A DNA stretch of 12,591 nt from Nocardioidaceae bacterium (GTDB lineage: Bacteria; Actinomycetota; Actinomycetes; Propionibacteriales; Nocardioidaceae): NCBI GenBank assembly GCA_013696015.1, contig JACCZI010000066.1, positions 1-12,591 of the forward strand, read 5' to 3'. The notes under the pieces were generated by a model. That model saw nothing but the letters and a program-made list of their open reading frames with translations, was not told where the DNA came from and searched no databases. Position numbers and translations under genes: made by a program. Positions 6,598-12,591 of this stretch are shown in pieces (position 1 is the first letter of the stretch; every line of letters starts with the position of its first letter).

Positions 6598-6987
6598 TCA
6601 GGGGGGATCCGGCCACGCCTCGCTCACCGACCGCCCTCGCTCGACATCGTCAACAACCAAGATCAACTGGTTGGCGTGGTCGCTGTACATGACTTCGATG
6701 TTGACGCCGGCCTCGGCCATCAGGCGCGAGAGCTCCCCGAGCTGACCCGGGACGTCCTGCCTGAGCCGTTGGACGAGCACCTCACGCTCGACCAGGACCC
6801 GGATGCCGGCGTCTTCGAGGGCACGTCGTGCCTTGCCGCCGTCCTCGAACAGGAAGTGCGCGATTCCAACCCCCGCCACGACAAAGGCTCCGCCGCCTTC
6901 CACGCTCACTCCGGCGCGACCGAGCGCGGCGCCCATGTCGGCCAGCGCGCCGGGGCGGTCGTCCAAGGCAATCGCGAGATCCTTCAT
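6598..6987 (-). CDS. Tandem ACT-domain protein
   Basis: A small (129-residue) protein with two ACT-type ligand-binding domains and no catalytic domain. The first begins KDLAIALDDRPGALADMG (2-19), and the second is centred on VPGQLGELSRLMAEAGVNIE. The D-x-P-G-x-L pattern at each beta-alpha turn is the ACT hallmark, usually used to bind amino acids or other small ligands at a dimer interface. Its ATG at 6987 overlaps the TGA of the OsmC-like gene as ATGA, so translation is probably coupled and the two products made together. An in-frame upstream extension to 7053 is out-of-frame translation of the OsmC gene. It probably acts as a sensor or regulator of an unknown partner. Confidence 0.8.
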   Translation of the reverse strand: MKDLAIALDDRPGALADMGAALGRAGVSVEGGGAFVVAGVGIAHFLFEDGGKARRALEDAGIRVLVEREVLVQRLRQDVPGQLGELSRLMAEAGVNIEVMYSDHANQLILVVDDVERGRSVSEAWPDPP

Positions 6988-7451
6988 GCTGCGTGCTGCT
7001 CGATGGTCGGCTCGATGACGATCTCGGCATTGAGGGTGTTGGCGATGAAGCAACCGTCATGTGCTCGTCCGACCAGCCGACGAACGCGGTCCAGGTCAGT
7101 GCCGGCGGCGACAACGATGTGAGGCTTCAGCGTGATTCTCGTGATCCGCATCGCGGTCTGCACTTCGGGCATGACCGCATCGGCGGCGTCGTGGTAGGCG
7201 AGCACGTCGATCCGCGATCGTGCGGCCAGCGCGAGGAACCCCAGCAACTGGCATGAGCTGGCTGACGCGAGAAGTAACTGCTCGGGGTTCAGCAGCTGCG
7301 CGTCGCCATGGAACGCCGGGTCGCTGCTCAGTAGGAGCTCACTCTCGGCAGGTGGCACAACGACGTGATGAGTGCGTTCGTACGACTCGTAACCGACACT
7401 GGTCGACCCCCTCCAGGACAACTGCGACTCGTAGGCATGCACGTGGGTCAT
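6984..7451 (-). CDS. OsmC/Ohr-superfamily protein, putative peroxiredoxin
   Basis: A cytoplasmic thiol protein of the OsmC family, which reduces organic hydroperoxides in its characterised members. The 155 residues include NPEQLLLASASSCQLLGFLA with Cys67 and the second motif AHDGCFIANTLN with Cys134, the two redox cysteines expected of the family. The length is typical. The ATG at 7451 follows a strong ribosome site, GGAGGGG on the minus strand (7460-7466), by 8 bases. The ACT-domain gene begins within its stop codon. About 113 bp of non-coding DNA separates it from the sulfotransferase gene upstream on the same strand, so it may have its own promoter, though I see no clear one. Reductant and substrate are inferred only. 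Confidence 0.85.
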   Translation of the reverse strand: MTHVHAYESQLSWRGSTSVGYESYERTHHVVVPPAESELLLSSDPAFHGDAQLLNPEQLLLASASSCQLLGFLALAARSRIDVLAYHDAADAVMPEVQTAMRITRITLKPHIVVAAGTDLDRVRRLVGRAHDGCFIANTLNAEIVIEPTIEQHAA

Positions 7452-7564
7452 CGAACAGGCCCCTCCGGTGTGACAGGCATGGACGACAGGTCACGCTACG
7501 GCCGTTGGACCGGCCCGCGGTACCCAGCCGTCCTGCATCCTGAACTGGCGCGGGACTCGCTCGA

Positions 7565-8500
7565 TCAGCTCGGCCGCTGCACGGCCGCGGTCAGCCAGCC
7601 CGGCAGATCGTCGTAGCCGTGGCCGGACAGAGCTTGCGCCGTGGCCGCATTCGAGTCCTTGTAGATGTTCTCGACGTACCGTCGCATCTCCGGATCAAGG
7701 CGTTCGCCCGGGGCTCCGGCGTTGATCCGCCAATAGGCGCGACGGAGTGGGCCGCGTACGCCGGTGGGCAGCAGGTTGAACTTGTCGGCCGAGCGCTTCG
7801 CTGAGTAGACGAGCTTGGCCACCCGTGTGCTGCGCGCATGCTTCGTGGTGTTCCGGCGGCCCAGGTCCATGTCCGGTGCTACGTCGGCGTCGAGACCCAG
7901 CCAGCCGAAGATGTCCCCGAGGACCGTGGAGGGGTGTCGGGCCAGGTCTTCGGCGAAGATGACCTTCAGATCGTCACCGAAAGCATCCAGCCACAGTCCG
8001 ATGTACCTGTCGTAGAAGCCGATGCGTAAGCCATGCAGATGATCATGAGGAACCAGTGGTGCAGCCTCTCGCTCGCGCAGCTCACACACGCGCAGGTACT
8101 CCTCGAACTGCGGCAGATCGTTGAGGTTGCCCAGCGTGCGTTGGTAGGTGAACGCCGACCACAGGCGTTCCACCGGGTTGCGTAGCGAGATGATGATCTT
8201 CGGCTGCTGCAGGTGCTGGCGTATCGCATCGATCACCGGCGCCCCCCCATAGGAGTACGTGGGGGTCGCATCCACGACGTAGCGCTGGTCACGGCAGCTC
8301 TCGAAGTGCCCCATGGAGGTCTCGAGCGGCGGCGGCTCGCTGGTGTGGCGGGTGGGATCGTAGTAATTGAGGTAGCCCACTTCTTTCTGGTCGCCGCCAC
8401 AGATGTCGGGATGCTGCGTCAGGTACGCGAACAAGGATCCGGTGCCTGCCTTGGGTACTCCAGCAACCACGAGGTTCGGCAGTCGACCACCGGTGCTCAC
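7565..8500 (-). CDS. PAPS-dependent sulfotransferase (Sulfotransfer_1-like)
   Basis: It probably transfers sulfate from PAPS to a carbohydrate or lipid-linked acceptor. From the GTG at 8500 it has 311 residues. The 5-prime phosphosulfate loop is GVPKAGTGSLFAYL (14-27, with Lys17), and the 3-prime phosphate motif is ISLRNPVERLWSAF (104-117, with Arg107 and Ser115), followed by WLGLD and a C-terminal YDDLPGWL. This layout resembles bacterial relatives of heparan N-sulfotransferases and NodH-like enzymes. There is no signal peptide or transmembrane segment. AAGGGA lies about 6 bases before the start. No glycosyltransferase or PAPS-synthesis gene is nearby, so its acceptor is unknown. A sulfolipid or surface glycan is the usual actinobacterial context. 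Confidence 0.85.
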   Translation of the reverse strand: MSTGGRLPNLVVAGVPKAGTGSLFAYLTQHPDICGGDQKEVGYLNYYDPTRHTSEPPPLETSMGHFESCRDQRYVVDATPTYSYGGAPVIDAIRQHLQQPKIIISLRNPVERLWSAFTYQRTLGNLNDLPQFEEYLRVCELREREAAPLVPHDHLHGLRIGFYDRYIGLWLDAFGDDLKVIFAEDLARHPSTVLGDIFGWLGLDADVAPDMDLGRRNTTKHARSTRVAKLVYSAKRSADKFNLLPTGVRGPLRRAYWRINAGAPGERLDPEMRRYVENIYKDSNAATAQALSGHGYDDLPGWLTAAVQRPS

Positions 8501-8581
8501 TCAATGTCCCTTCGCTGCTTTCAGCGCCGCGCACCCCGAGACGGCATGGCGAAACAGTACGCCGCGGATGCAGTGGCGTGG

Positions 8582-8598
8582 CGGGTTTTCCCAACCCG
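8582..8598 (-). other. Hairpin in the putative sulfotransferase leader
   Basis: CGGGTT and AACCCG form a perfect 6-bp stem around a 5-base loop. A second, bulged stem (GTGG-A-GC with GC-CCAC) lies nearby around 8621-8641. Both would be in the 5-prime leader if transcription of the sulfotransferase starts further right. I could not match them to a known riboswitch. Confidence 0.35.
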
Positions 8599-8676
8599 TA
8601 AGCGCATCGGCCCTTCGGGGGTGGAGCACAGATAGCCCACTCGGGATCCGGCCGGGTGTCGACCGGCGGCGGGCCA

Positions 8677-8726
8677 ACTCCCAATGGCTTATGGGCACTC
8701 CCAATGGGCTCGACCCAATTGGGAGT
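8677..8726. repeat. Triple ACTCCCAAT repeat
   Basis: ACTCCCAATGG occurs at 8677-8687 and again at 8697-8707, exactly 20 bp apart (about two helical turns). A third, inverted copy, ATTGGGAGT, lies at 8718-8726. Such spacing is typical of operator half-sites on one DNA face. No known operator matches. Confidence 0.6.
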
Positions 8727-8728
8727 GC
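8695..8728. other. Long inverted repeat, 14-bp stem
   Basis: GCACTCCCAATGGG (8695-8708) pairs with CCCAATTGGGAGTGC (8714-8728) with one bulged A (8718) around a CTCGA loop. It could be a terminator or attenuator on either strand, or the operator core of the triple repeat. No gene clearly ends here on the plus strand, and it would lie upstream of the sulfotransferase on the minus strand. Confidence 0.65.
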
Positions 8729-8733
8729 GTCTT

Positions 8734-8751
8734 TCCCATGTGAACATGGGA
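8734..8751. other. Perfect palindrome, 8-bp arms
   Basis: TCCCATGT-GA-ACATGGGA, six bp from the previous inverted repeat. A two-base centre makes a dimeric repressor site more likely than an RNA hairpin. Confidence 0.5.
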
Positions 8752-9181
8752 TAGGGGCAGCCGCTCGGCACGCCTTCAGACGACCGCCGACCGGCGCCGG
8801 GGCTACGCCTACCGCAGGTGCGCCGCATCGCAGATCACCTCAGCGCGGGCTGATTAGGCGGTTGCGCTCGGTCGACCTCTCGCTTTCGGAGATCCGCCCC
8901 TCCTCGGTGTTTGCGGTCACCGTCGACATGTTCCGTACGGCGCTGATGCGCCACCGCTCCCGCCTCCAGGCGCGGTGTCGTACGCCTGCAACGGCAGATC
9001 CGCGAACAGGGCCACCCACTCATCGATGGCGAGGCTGACGTCGTGACAGACCAACGAACCGAACCGAACATCACCCTGCACCCCGGCAACGGAGCGCAGC
9101 GTCGCGGTGGAGTTGTTCAACCGGGTGTGGCAGATGTGGACACGATCGCGCCTGACACGGTTCGCTGATCCCGCCGGCTAG
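8752..9181 (+). pseudogene. Decayed MerR-family transcriptional regulator
   Basis: Three plus-strand frames carry consecutive pieces of a MerR regulator. Frame of 8801: GYAYRRCAASQITSA, resembling the GYRYY-AAQ wing of the MerR DNA-binding domain. Frame of 8850: LIRRLRSVDLSLSEIR, then ALMRHRSRLQAR, matching the second helix-turn region and the start of the dimer coiled coil. Frame of 8983: RLQRQIREQGHPLIDGEADVV, the end of the coil. Order and spacing fit the family, so at least two frameshifts are present. A stop at 8855-8857 closes the first frame. The N-terminal helix-turn-helix is not recognisable; repeat-rich DNA lies where it should be. Beyond 9046 another frame reads VAVELFNRVWQMW and ends at TAG 9179-9181; its origin is unclear. 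Sequencing error is the main alternative. Confidence 0.5.
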
Positions 9182-9204
9182 GCGGTGCGACCGTTCCAGG
9201 CCGG

Positions 9205-9218
9205 TAGGATCGCTGTGC
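9205..9218 (+). promoter_or_regulatory. Possible guaB -10 box and leaderless start
   Basis: TAGGAT (9205-9210) fits the actinobacterial -10 pattern TANNNT and lies 8 bases before the guaB ATG, so the transcript may start at or next to the ATG. No -35 box is convincing. The same AGGA could instead act as a weak ribosome site 9 bases upstream. Confidence 0.4.
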
Positions 9219-10730
9219 ATGGAGCAGACGCCTGCCGGAGTGCCGGACAAGTTCGCGGCGCTGGGGCTCACGTTCGACGATGTGCTGTTGCTGCCGGGTA
9301 AGTCCGACGTGGTTCCGAGCGAGGTCGACACCTCCAGTCGCGTCTCGCGCAACATCTCCGTTGGGGTCCCCCTTCTTTCCAGCGCCATGGACACCGTCAC
9401 CGAGGCCAGAATGGCGATCGCAATGGCACGCCAGGGCGGGCTGGGCGTGCTGCACCGCAACCTGGCCATGGAGGAGCAGGCCCAACAAGCCGACCTGGTC
9501 AAGCGTTCCGAGGCCGGGATGGTTGCGCAGCCGGTCACAATCGGGCCTGACGCCACGATCGCCGATGCCGAGCGGATGTGCGCGCACTACCGGATCTCCG
9601 GTGTGCCCGTCGTCGATGAGAGCGGTGTGCTCCTGGGCATCGTGACCAACCGCGACATGCGCTTCGAGACCGAGCCCGCACGCCCGGTACGTGACGTCAT
9701 GACGCCCATGCCGCTGGTCACCGGAAACGTCGGCATCCGGCCCGACGAGGCGATGCAGCTGCTGCAGCGGCACAAGATCGAGAAGCTCCCGCTGATTGAC
9801 GTCCGTGGCGTGCTGCAGGGGCTGATCACGCTCAAGGACTTCGTCAAGCGCGAGCAGTTCCCCGGTGCCACCAAGGACGCCGACGGCCGGCTGCGCGTGG
9901 CAGCGGCGGTCGGGATCTTCGACGACTCCTGGAAGCGCGCGATGCTGTTGGTCGAGGCGGGGGTCGACATGATCGTGGTCGACATGGCACACGCCCACTC
10001 CCGGGCCGTGCTCGACATGATCGCGCGGATCAAAGCCGATCCGAGCGCCCGTGGCGTCGACATCGTGGGTGGCAACGTCGCCACCCGCGAGGCCGCGCAG
10101 GCTCTCGTCGACGCAGGTGCCGACGGCGTCAAGGTGGGTGTTGGTCCCGGCTCCATCTGCACCACCCGCGTCGTGGCCGGGGTCGGCGTGCCGCAGGTGA
10201 CAGCGATCCACGAGACCGCACTGGCATGCCAGCCGGCCGGCATCCCTGTGATCGCCGACGGTGGCCTGCAGTACTCCGGTGACATCGCCAAGGCGCTCGC
10301 GGCCGGCGCAGACAGCGTCATGCTGGGCTCGCTGCTTGCCGGCTGCGACGAGAGCCCAGGGGATCTCGTCTTCATCAACGGCAAGCAGTTCAAGTCGTAC
10401 CGCGGCATGGGGTCCCTCGGTGCGCAACGGTCCCGAGGGCAGCGGCGCTCGTACGCCAAGGACCGCTACCTCCAGAACGACGTGACCACTGACGACCACC
10501 TGGTGCCCGAAGGCATCGAGGGCCAGGTGGCGTACCGGGGTCCGGTGGCCGCGGTCGCCCACCAGCTCGTCGGTGGGCTACGTCAGTCGATGTTCTACTG
10601 CGGGACCGCCACGGTCGCCGAGCTCAAGGAGCGGGGTCGCTTCGTCCGCATCACGTCGGCGGGCTTGAAGGAGAGCCACCCGCACGACATCCAGATGACC
10701 GTCGAAGCGCCCAACTACGCCTCGAGCTGA
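9219..10730 (+). CDS. guaB: IMP dehydrogenase
   Basis: It oxidises IMP to XMP with NAD+, the committed step of guanine nucleotide synthesis, as a cytoplasmic tetramer. The 503 residues are close to the usual length. The N-terminal LTFDDVLLLP (17-26) opens the barrel. Two CBS domains, which commonly bind adenine or guanine nucleotides, are inserted at about 100-215. The catalytic loop is GVGPGSICTTR with Cys314. YRGMGSLGAQ (394-403) and the flap KDRYLQ with Arg416-Tyr417 complete the active site. guaB3 begins 9 bp after the stop, so they share an operon. Confidence 0.97.
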   Translation: MEQTPAGVPDKFAALGLTFDDVLLLPGKSDVVPSEVDTSSRVSRNISVGVPLLSSAMDTVTEARMAIAMARQGGLGVLHRNLAMEEQAQQADLVKRSEAGMVAQPVTIGPDATIADAERMCAHYRISGVPVVDESGVLLGIVTNRDMRFETEPARPVRDVMTPMPLVTGNVGIRPDEAMQLLQRHKIEKLPLIDVRGVLQGLITLKDFVKREQFPGATKDADGRLRVAAAVGIFDDSWKRAMLLVEAGVDMIVVDMAHAHSRAVLDMIARIKADPSARGVDIVGGNVATREAAQALVDAGADGVKVGVGPGSICTTRVVAGVGVPQVTAIHETALACQPAGIPVIADGGLQYSGDIAKALAAGADSVMLGSLLAGCDESPGDLVFINGKQFKSYRGMGSLGAQRSRGQRRSYAKDRYLQNDVTTDDHLVPEGIEGQVAYRGPVAAVAHQLVGGLRQSMFYCGTATVAELKERGRFVRITSAGLKESHPHDIQMTVEAPNYASS

Positions 10731-10739
10731 GGTACCACG

Positions 10740-11843
10740 ATGGACATCGACATCGGCCGAGCCAAGCGAGGGCGGCGTGCGTACGCCTTCGACGACATCG
10801 CGATCGTCCCCAGCCGGCGTACCCGTGACCCCGAGGACGTGTCGGTCGCCTGGCAGATCGACTCGTACCGCTTCGAGATCCCGGTCGTAGCCGCTCCGAT
10901 GGACTCGGTGATGTCTCCCGACACGGCCATCGCGCTGGGGAAGCACGGCGGCCTGGGGGTGCTCGACCTCGAGGGGCTCTGGACCCGGTACGAGGACCCG
11001 CAACCGTTGCTCGAGGAGGTTGCGCACCTGCGCGGATCGGAGGCGACGCGGCGGCTGCAGCACATCTACACGGAGCCGATCCGGGCCGAGCTCATCACCG
11101 AGCGACTGCGTCAGATGCGGGCAGCAGGCGTCACCGTGGCCGGTGCGCTCTCGCCGCAGCGGACCCGGCAGTTCGCCCGCAACGTCGTCGACGCCGGCGT
11201 CGACCTGTTCGTGATCCGCGGCACCACCGTCTCAGCCGAGCACGTGTCAGGTCAGAGCGAGCCGTTGAACCTCAAGGAGTTCATCTACGAGCTCGACGTG
11301 CCGGTGATCGTCGGCGGCTGCGCCACCCACCAGGCCGCGCTGCACCTGATGCGGACCGGCGCGGCCGGCGTCCTGGTCGGCTTCGGTGGTGGCGCCGCCC
11401 ACACCACGCGTACGGTGCTCGGTGTCGCGGTGCCGATGGCGACCGCTGTCGCGGATGTGGCTGCGGCGCGTCGCGACTATCTCGACGAGTCCGGCGGCCG
11501 CTACGTCCACGTGATCGCTGACGGCTCCGTGGGATCCAGCGGCGACGTCGCCAAGGCCTTCGCCTGCGGCGCCGACGCGCTGATGATCGGGTCTCCGGTC
11601 GCCCGAGCGGAGGAGGCGCCGGGCCGTGGCTTCCACTGGGGTGCGGAGGCGTGGCACCCCGACCTACCGCGCGGGGAACGCGTCGAGGTCGGCACCTCCG
11701 GGTCGCTGTCAGAGATCCTCTTCGGACCCTCCCGGGTGGCCGACGGCACGATGAACCTGATCGGCGCCCTGCGCCGGGCGATGGCGACCACCGGCTACAC
11801 CGACCTGAAGGAGTTCCAGCGGGTCGAGGTCGTGGTGCAGTGA
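10740..11843 (+). CDS. guaB3: GuaB3 family IMP dehydrogenase-related protein
   Basis: An IMPDH paralogue typical of actinobacteria, 367 residues, lacking CBS domains. It keeps the barrel start YAFDDIAIVPSRRTRD and the phosphate-site segment VHVIADGSVGSSGD. At the catalytic position the loop reads GFGGGAAHTTR, with His221 where IMPDH has Cys, so classic thioimidate chemistry is not expected. The short linker at about 85-115 replaces the CBS insert. The ATG at 10740 has GAGG (10729-10732), which overlaps the guaB stop, 7 bases upstream. The start of the next gene overlaps its stop. The role is unsettled for many members; catalysis or regulation linked to guaB is possible. Confidence 0.93.
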   Translation: MDIDIGRAKRGRRAYAFDDIAIVPSRRTRDPEDVSVAWQIDSYRFEIPVVAAPMDSVMSPDTAIALGKHGGLGVLDLEGLWTRYEDPQPLLEEVAHLRGSEATRRLQHIYTEPIRAELITERLRQMRAAGVTVAGALSPQRTRQFARNVVDAGVDLFVIRGTTVSAEHVSGQSEPLNLKEFIYELDVPVIVGGCATHQAALHLMRTGAAGVLVGFGGGAAHTTRTVLGVAVPMATAVADVAAARRDYLDESGGRYVHVIADGSVGSSGDVAKAFACGADALMIGSPVARAEEAPGRGFHWGAEAWHPDLPRGERVEVGTSGSLSEILFGPSRVADGTMNLIGALRRAMATTGYTDLKEFQRVEVVVQ

Positions 11844-12591
11844 CCGACCCGCCGACGCCGGCGCCGCTGCGGGTGGCGGTGGCGCAGGCGGTGGCGGTGG
11901 CGGGCGACGTGGCGACCAACGCCCGAACGGCCGCCCAGCTGGTACGGTGCGCCGCTGACCGGGACGCCAGGGTCGTGGTGCTCCCGGAGCTGTTCCTGCC
12001 GGGCTACGACATGGCCGCGTTGGCGGCGGACCCGAGCGGCTGTGACATCACCGATCTCGCTGACGTACGCCTCGACCCGCTGCGCGAGGTCAGCAGCGGC
12101 GTGGTCGTCGTGGTCGGTGCCAGCGCCGAGCTGGCAGGGCGCCGCACGATCGCGCTGCTTACGGTCGCCGACGGCGTCGTGGCGCACGCGTACGACAAGC
12201 AACATCTGTGGGGGAGCGAGGCCGAGCTGTTCTCCAGCGGCGGGCGCGGCGCCACCCTGATGGTCGACGGCTGGCCGCTGGGGCTGGCGGTCTGCTACGA
12301 CGGGTGCTTCCCGGAGCACGCCCGCGCCGCCGCCGACGACGGCGCCCTCGGCTATCTGGTGCCGGCGGCCTACGTCGTGGGCAGCGAGCACCGCCGCGAC
12401 GTCTACTACGCGGCGCGTGCCCTCGACAACGGCATGTACGTCGCGGTGGCCGGGCTCACCGGCCGGTGCGGTGGATCCGACTTCAGCGGGGGCAGCGCGG
12501 TGTACGACCCCGAGGGCAGGGCGCTGGTGCACCTGGCGTCCGGTGACAGCGACGTGGGTGTGAGCGAGCTCGATGCCGCGCATCTGGCGTC
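11840..12591 (+). CDS. Nitrilase-superfamily carbon-nitrogen hydrolase (3-prime partial)
   Basis: An amidase or nitrilase-fold hydrolase that cleaves a C-N bond through a Glu-Lys-Cys triad. All three are present: Glu50 in LPELFLPGYD, Lys120 in YDKQHLWGSE, and Cys152 in LAVCYDGCFPEHAR. It starts at GTG 11840, which overlaps the guaB3 stop as GTGA, so translation is likely coupled and it belongs to the guaB operon. The window ends after 250 codons, shortly before the expected C-terminus, since family members are usually about 260-300 residues. No signal peptide is seen. The substrate is unknown; relatives act on omega-amides, carbamoyl compounds or nitriles. Confidence 0.9.
   Translation, partial: MTDPPTPAPLRVAVAQAVAVAGDVATNARTAAQLVRCAADRDARVVVLPELFLPGYDMAALAADPSGCDITDLADVRLDPLREVSSGVVVVVGASAELAGRRTIALLTVADGVVAHAYDKQHLWGSEAELFSSGGRGATLMVDGWPLGLAVCYDGCFPEHARAAADDGALGYLVPAAYVVGSEHRRDVYYAARALDNGMYVAVAGLTGRCGGSDFSGGSAVYDPEGRALVHLASGDSDVGVSELDAAHLA

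Larger units (their letters stand above)
8501..9218. other. Gene-free stretch between the sulfotransferase and guaB
   Basis: About 700 bp without an intact gene. From left to right it holds possible leader hairpins, the triple ACTCCCAAT repeat with its inverted repeat, a perfect palindrome, the frameshifted MerR remnant and the guaB promoter zone. Open frames here, such as plus 8403-9038 and minus 8917-9120, have no ribosome site or family resemblance over their length. Confidence 0.6.

Noticed and set aside
8501..8730. Riboswitch in the sulfotransferase leader
   Set aside because: Hairpins exist and a GCCACTG string is present, but the conserved cores of cobalamin, SAM, TPP or c-di-AMP riboswitches could not be assembled. 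An Infernal search against Rfam would decide.
8403..9038. 211-codon plus-strand ORF running from inside the sulfotransferase gene into the gap
   Set aside because: It starts antisense to the sulfotransferase and only its last part (after 8850) resembles a protein, namely the MerR remnant.
8917..9120. 67-codon minus-strand ORF from a TTG start, with a protein-like centre
   Set aside because: It is antisense to the MerR-like coil and preceding fragments, has no ribosome site, and its tail is low-complexity Gly/Ser.
9117..10562. 481-codon minus-strand open frame opposite guaB
   Set aside because: It is an antisense shadow of guaB produced by high GC bias; the product is His/Asp/Gly-rich with no family resemblance, and guaB is certain.
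1..12591. Mobile elements, CRISPR arrays, tRNA or rRNA genes
   Set aside because: No transposase or integrase motifs, no regularly spaced repeat arrays, and no tRNA or rRNA-like segments were seen on either strand.

Overview
The window looks like chromosomal DNA of a high-GC Gram-positive bacterium (Actinomycetota). The support is GC-rich third codon positions, a groES-groEL pair whose GroEL ends in a His-rich tail, a guaB-guaB3 pair, frequent GTG starts, and terminator stems without a U-tract. I cannot name the genus from sequence alone; a Propionibacteriales-like lineage is a guess.

Layout. (1) 112-1776 is a secreted lipoprotein of glycoside hydrolase family 3 (NagZ/LpqI type). (2) 1794-3959 is the heat-shock locus: a sigma-70-type promoter overlapped by two CIRCE operators, then groES and groEL, with a stable hairpin between the genes and a 16-bp stem terminator after them. 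(3) 4053-8500 is an accessory stretch: a minus-strand aminoglycoside/hydroxyurea-kinase-like protein, a divergent plus-strand pair (GNAT acetyltransferase and SAM methyltransferase), a convergent minus-strand OsmC-ACT pair joined by an ATGA overlap, and a minus-strand sulfotransferase. (4) 8501-9218 has no intact gene. It holds several hairpins, a triple ACTCCCAAT repeat, and the frameshifted remains of a MerR-family regulator. (5) 9219-12591 is a tightly packed operon: guaB (IMP dehydrogenase), guaB3 (IMPDH-like protein with His at the catalytic Cys position), and a nitrilase-superfamily amidohydrolase cut by the window edge.

How the parts work together. groES and groEL form a chaperonin operon probably repressed by HrcA. 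guaB, guaB3 and the amidohydrolase are probably co-transcribed, which links guanine nucleotide synthesis to an unknown amide or nitrile hydrolysis. The accessory stretch resembles a patchwork of small enzymes more than one pathway. The observations most worth following are the repeat-rich non-coding segment beside the decayed MerR gene, the OsmC-ACT coupling, and the kinase/acetyltransferase/methyltransferase neighbourhood. I found no clear evidence for a wholly new multi-gene system, mobile element, CRISPR array, tRNA or rRNA.
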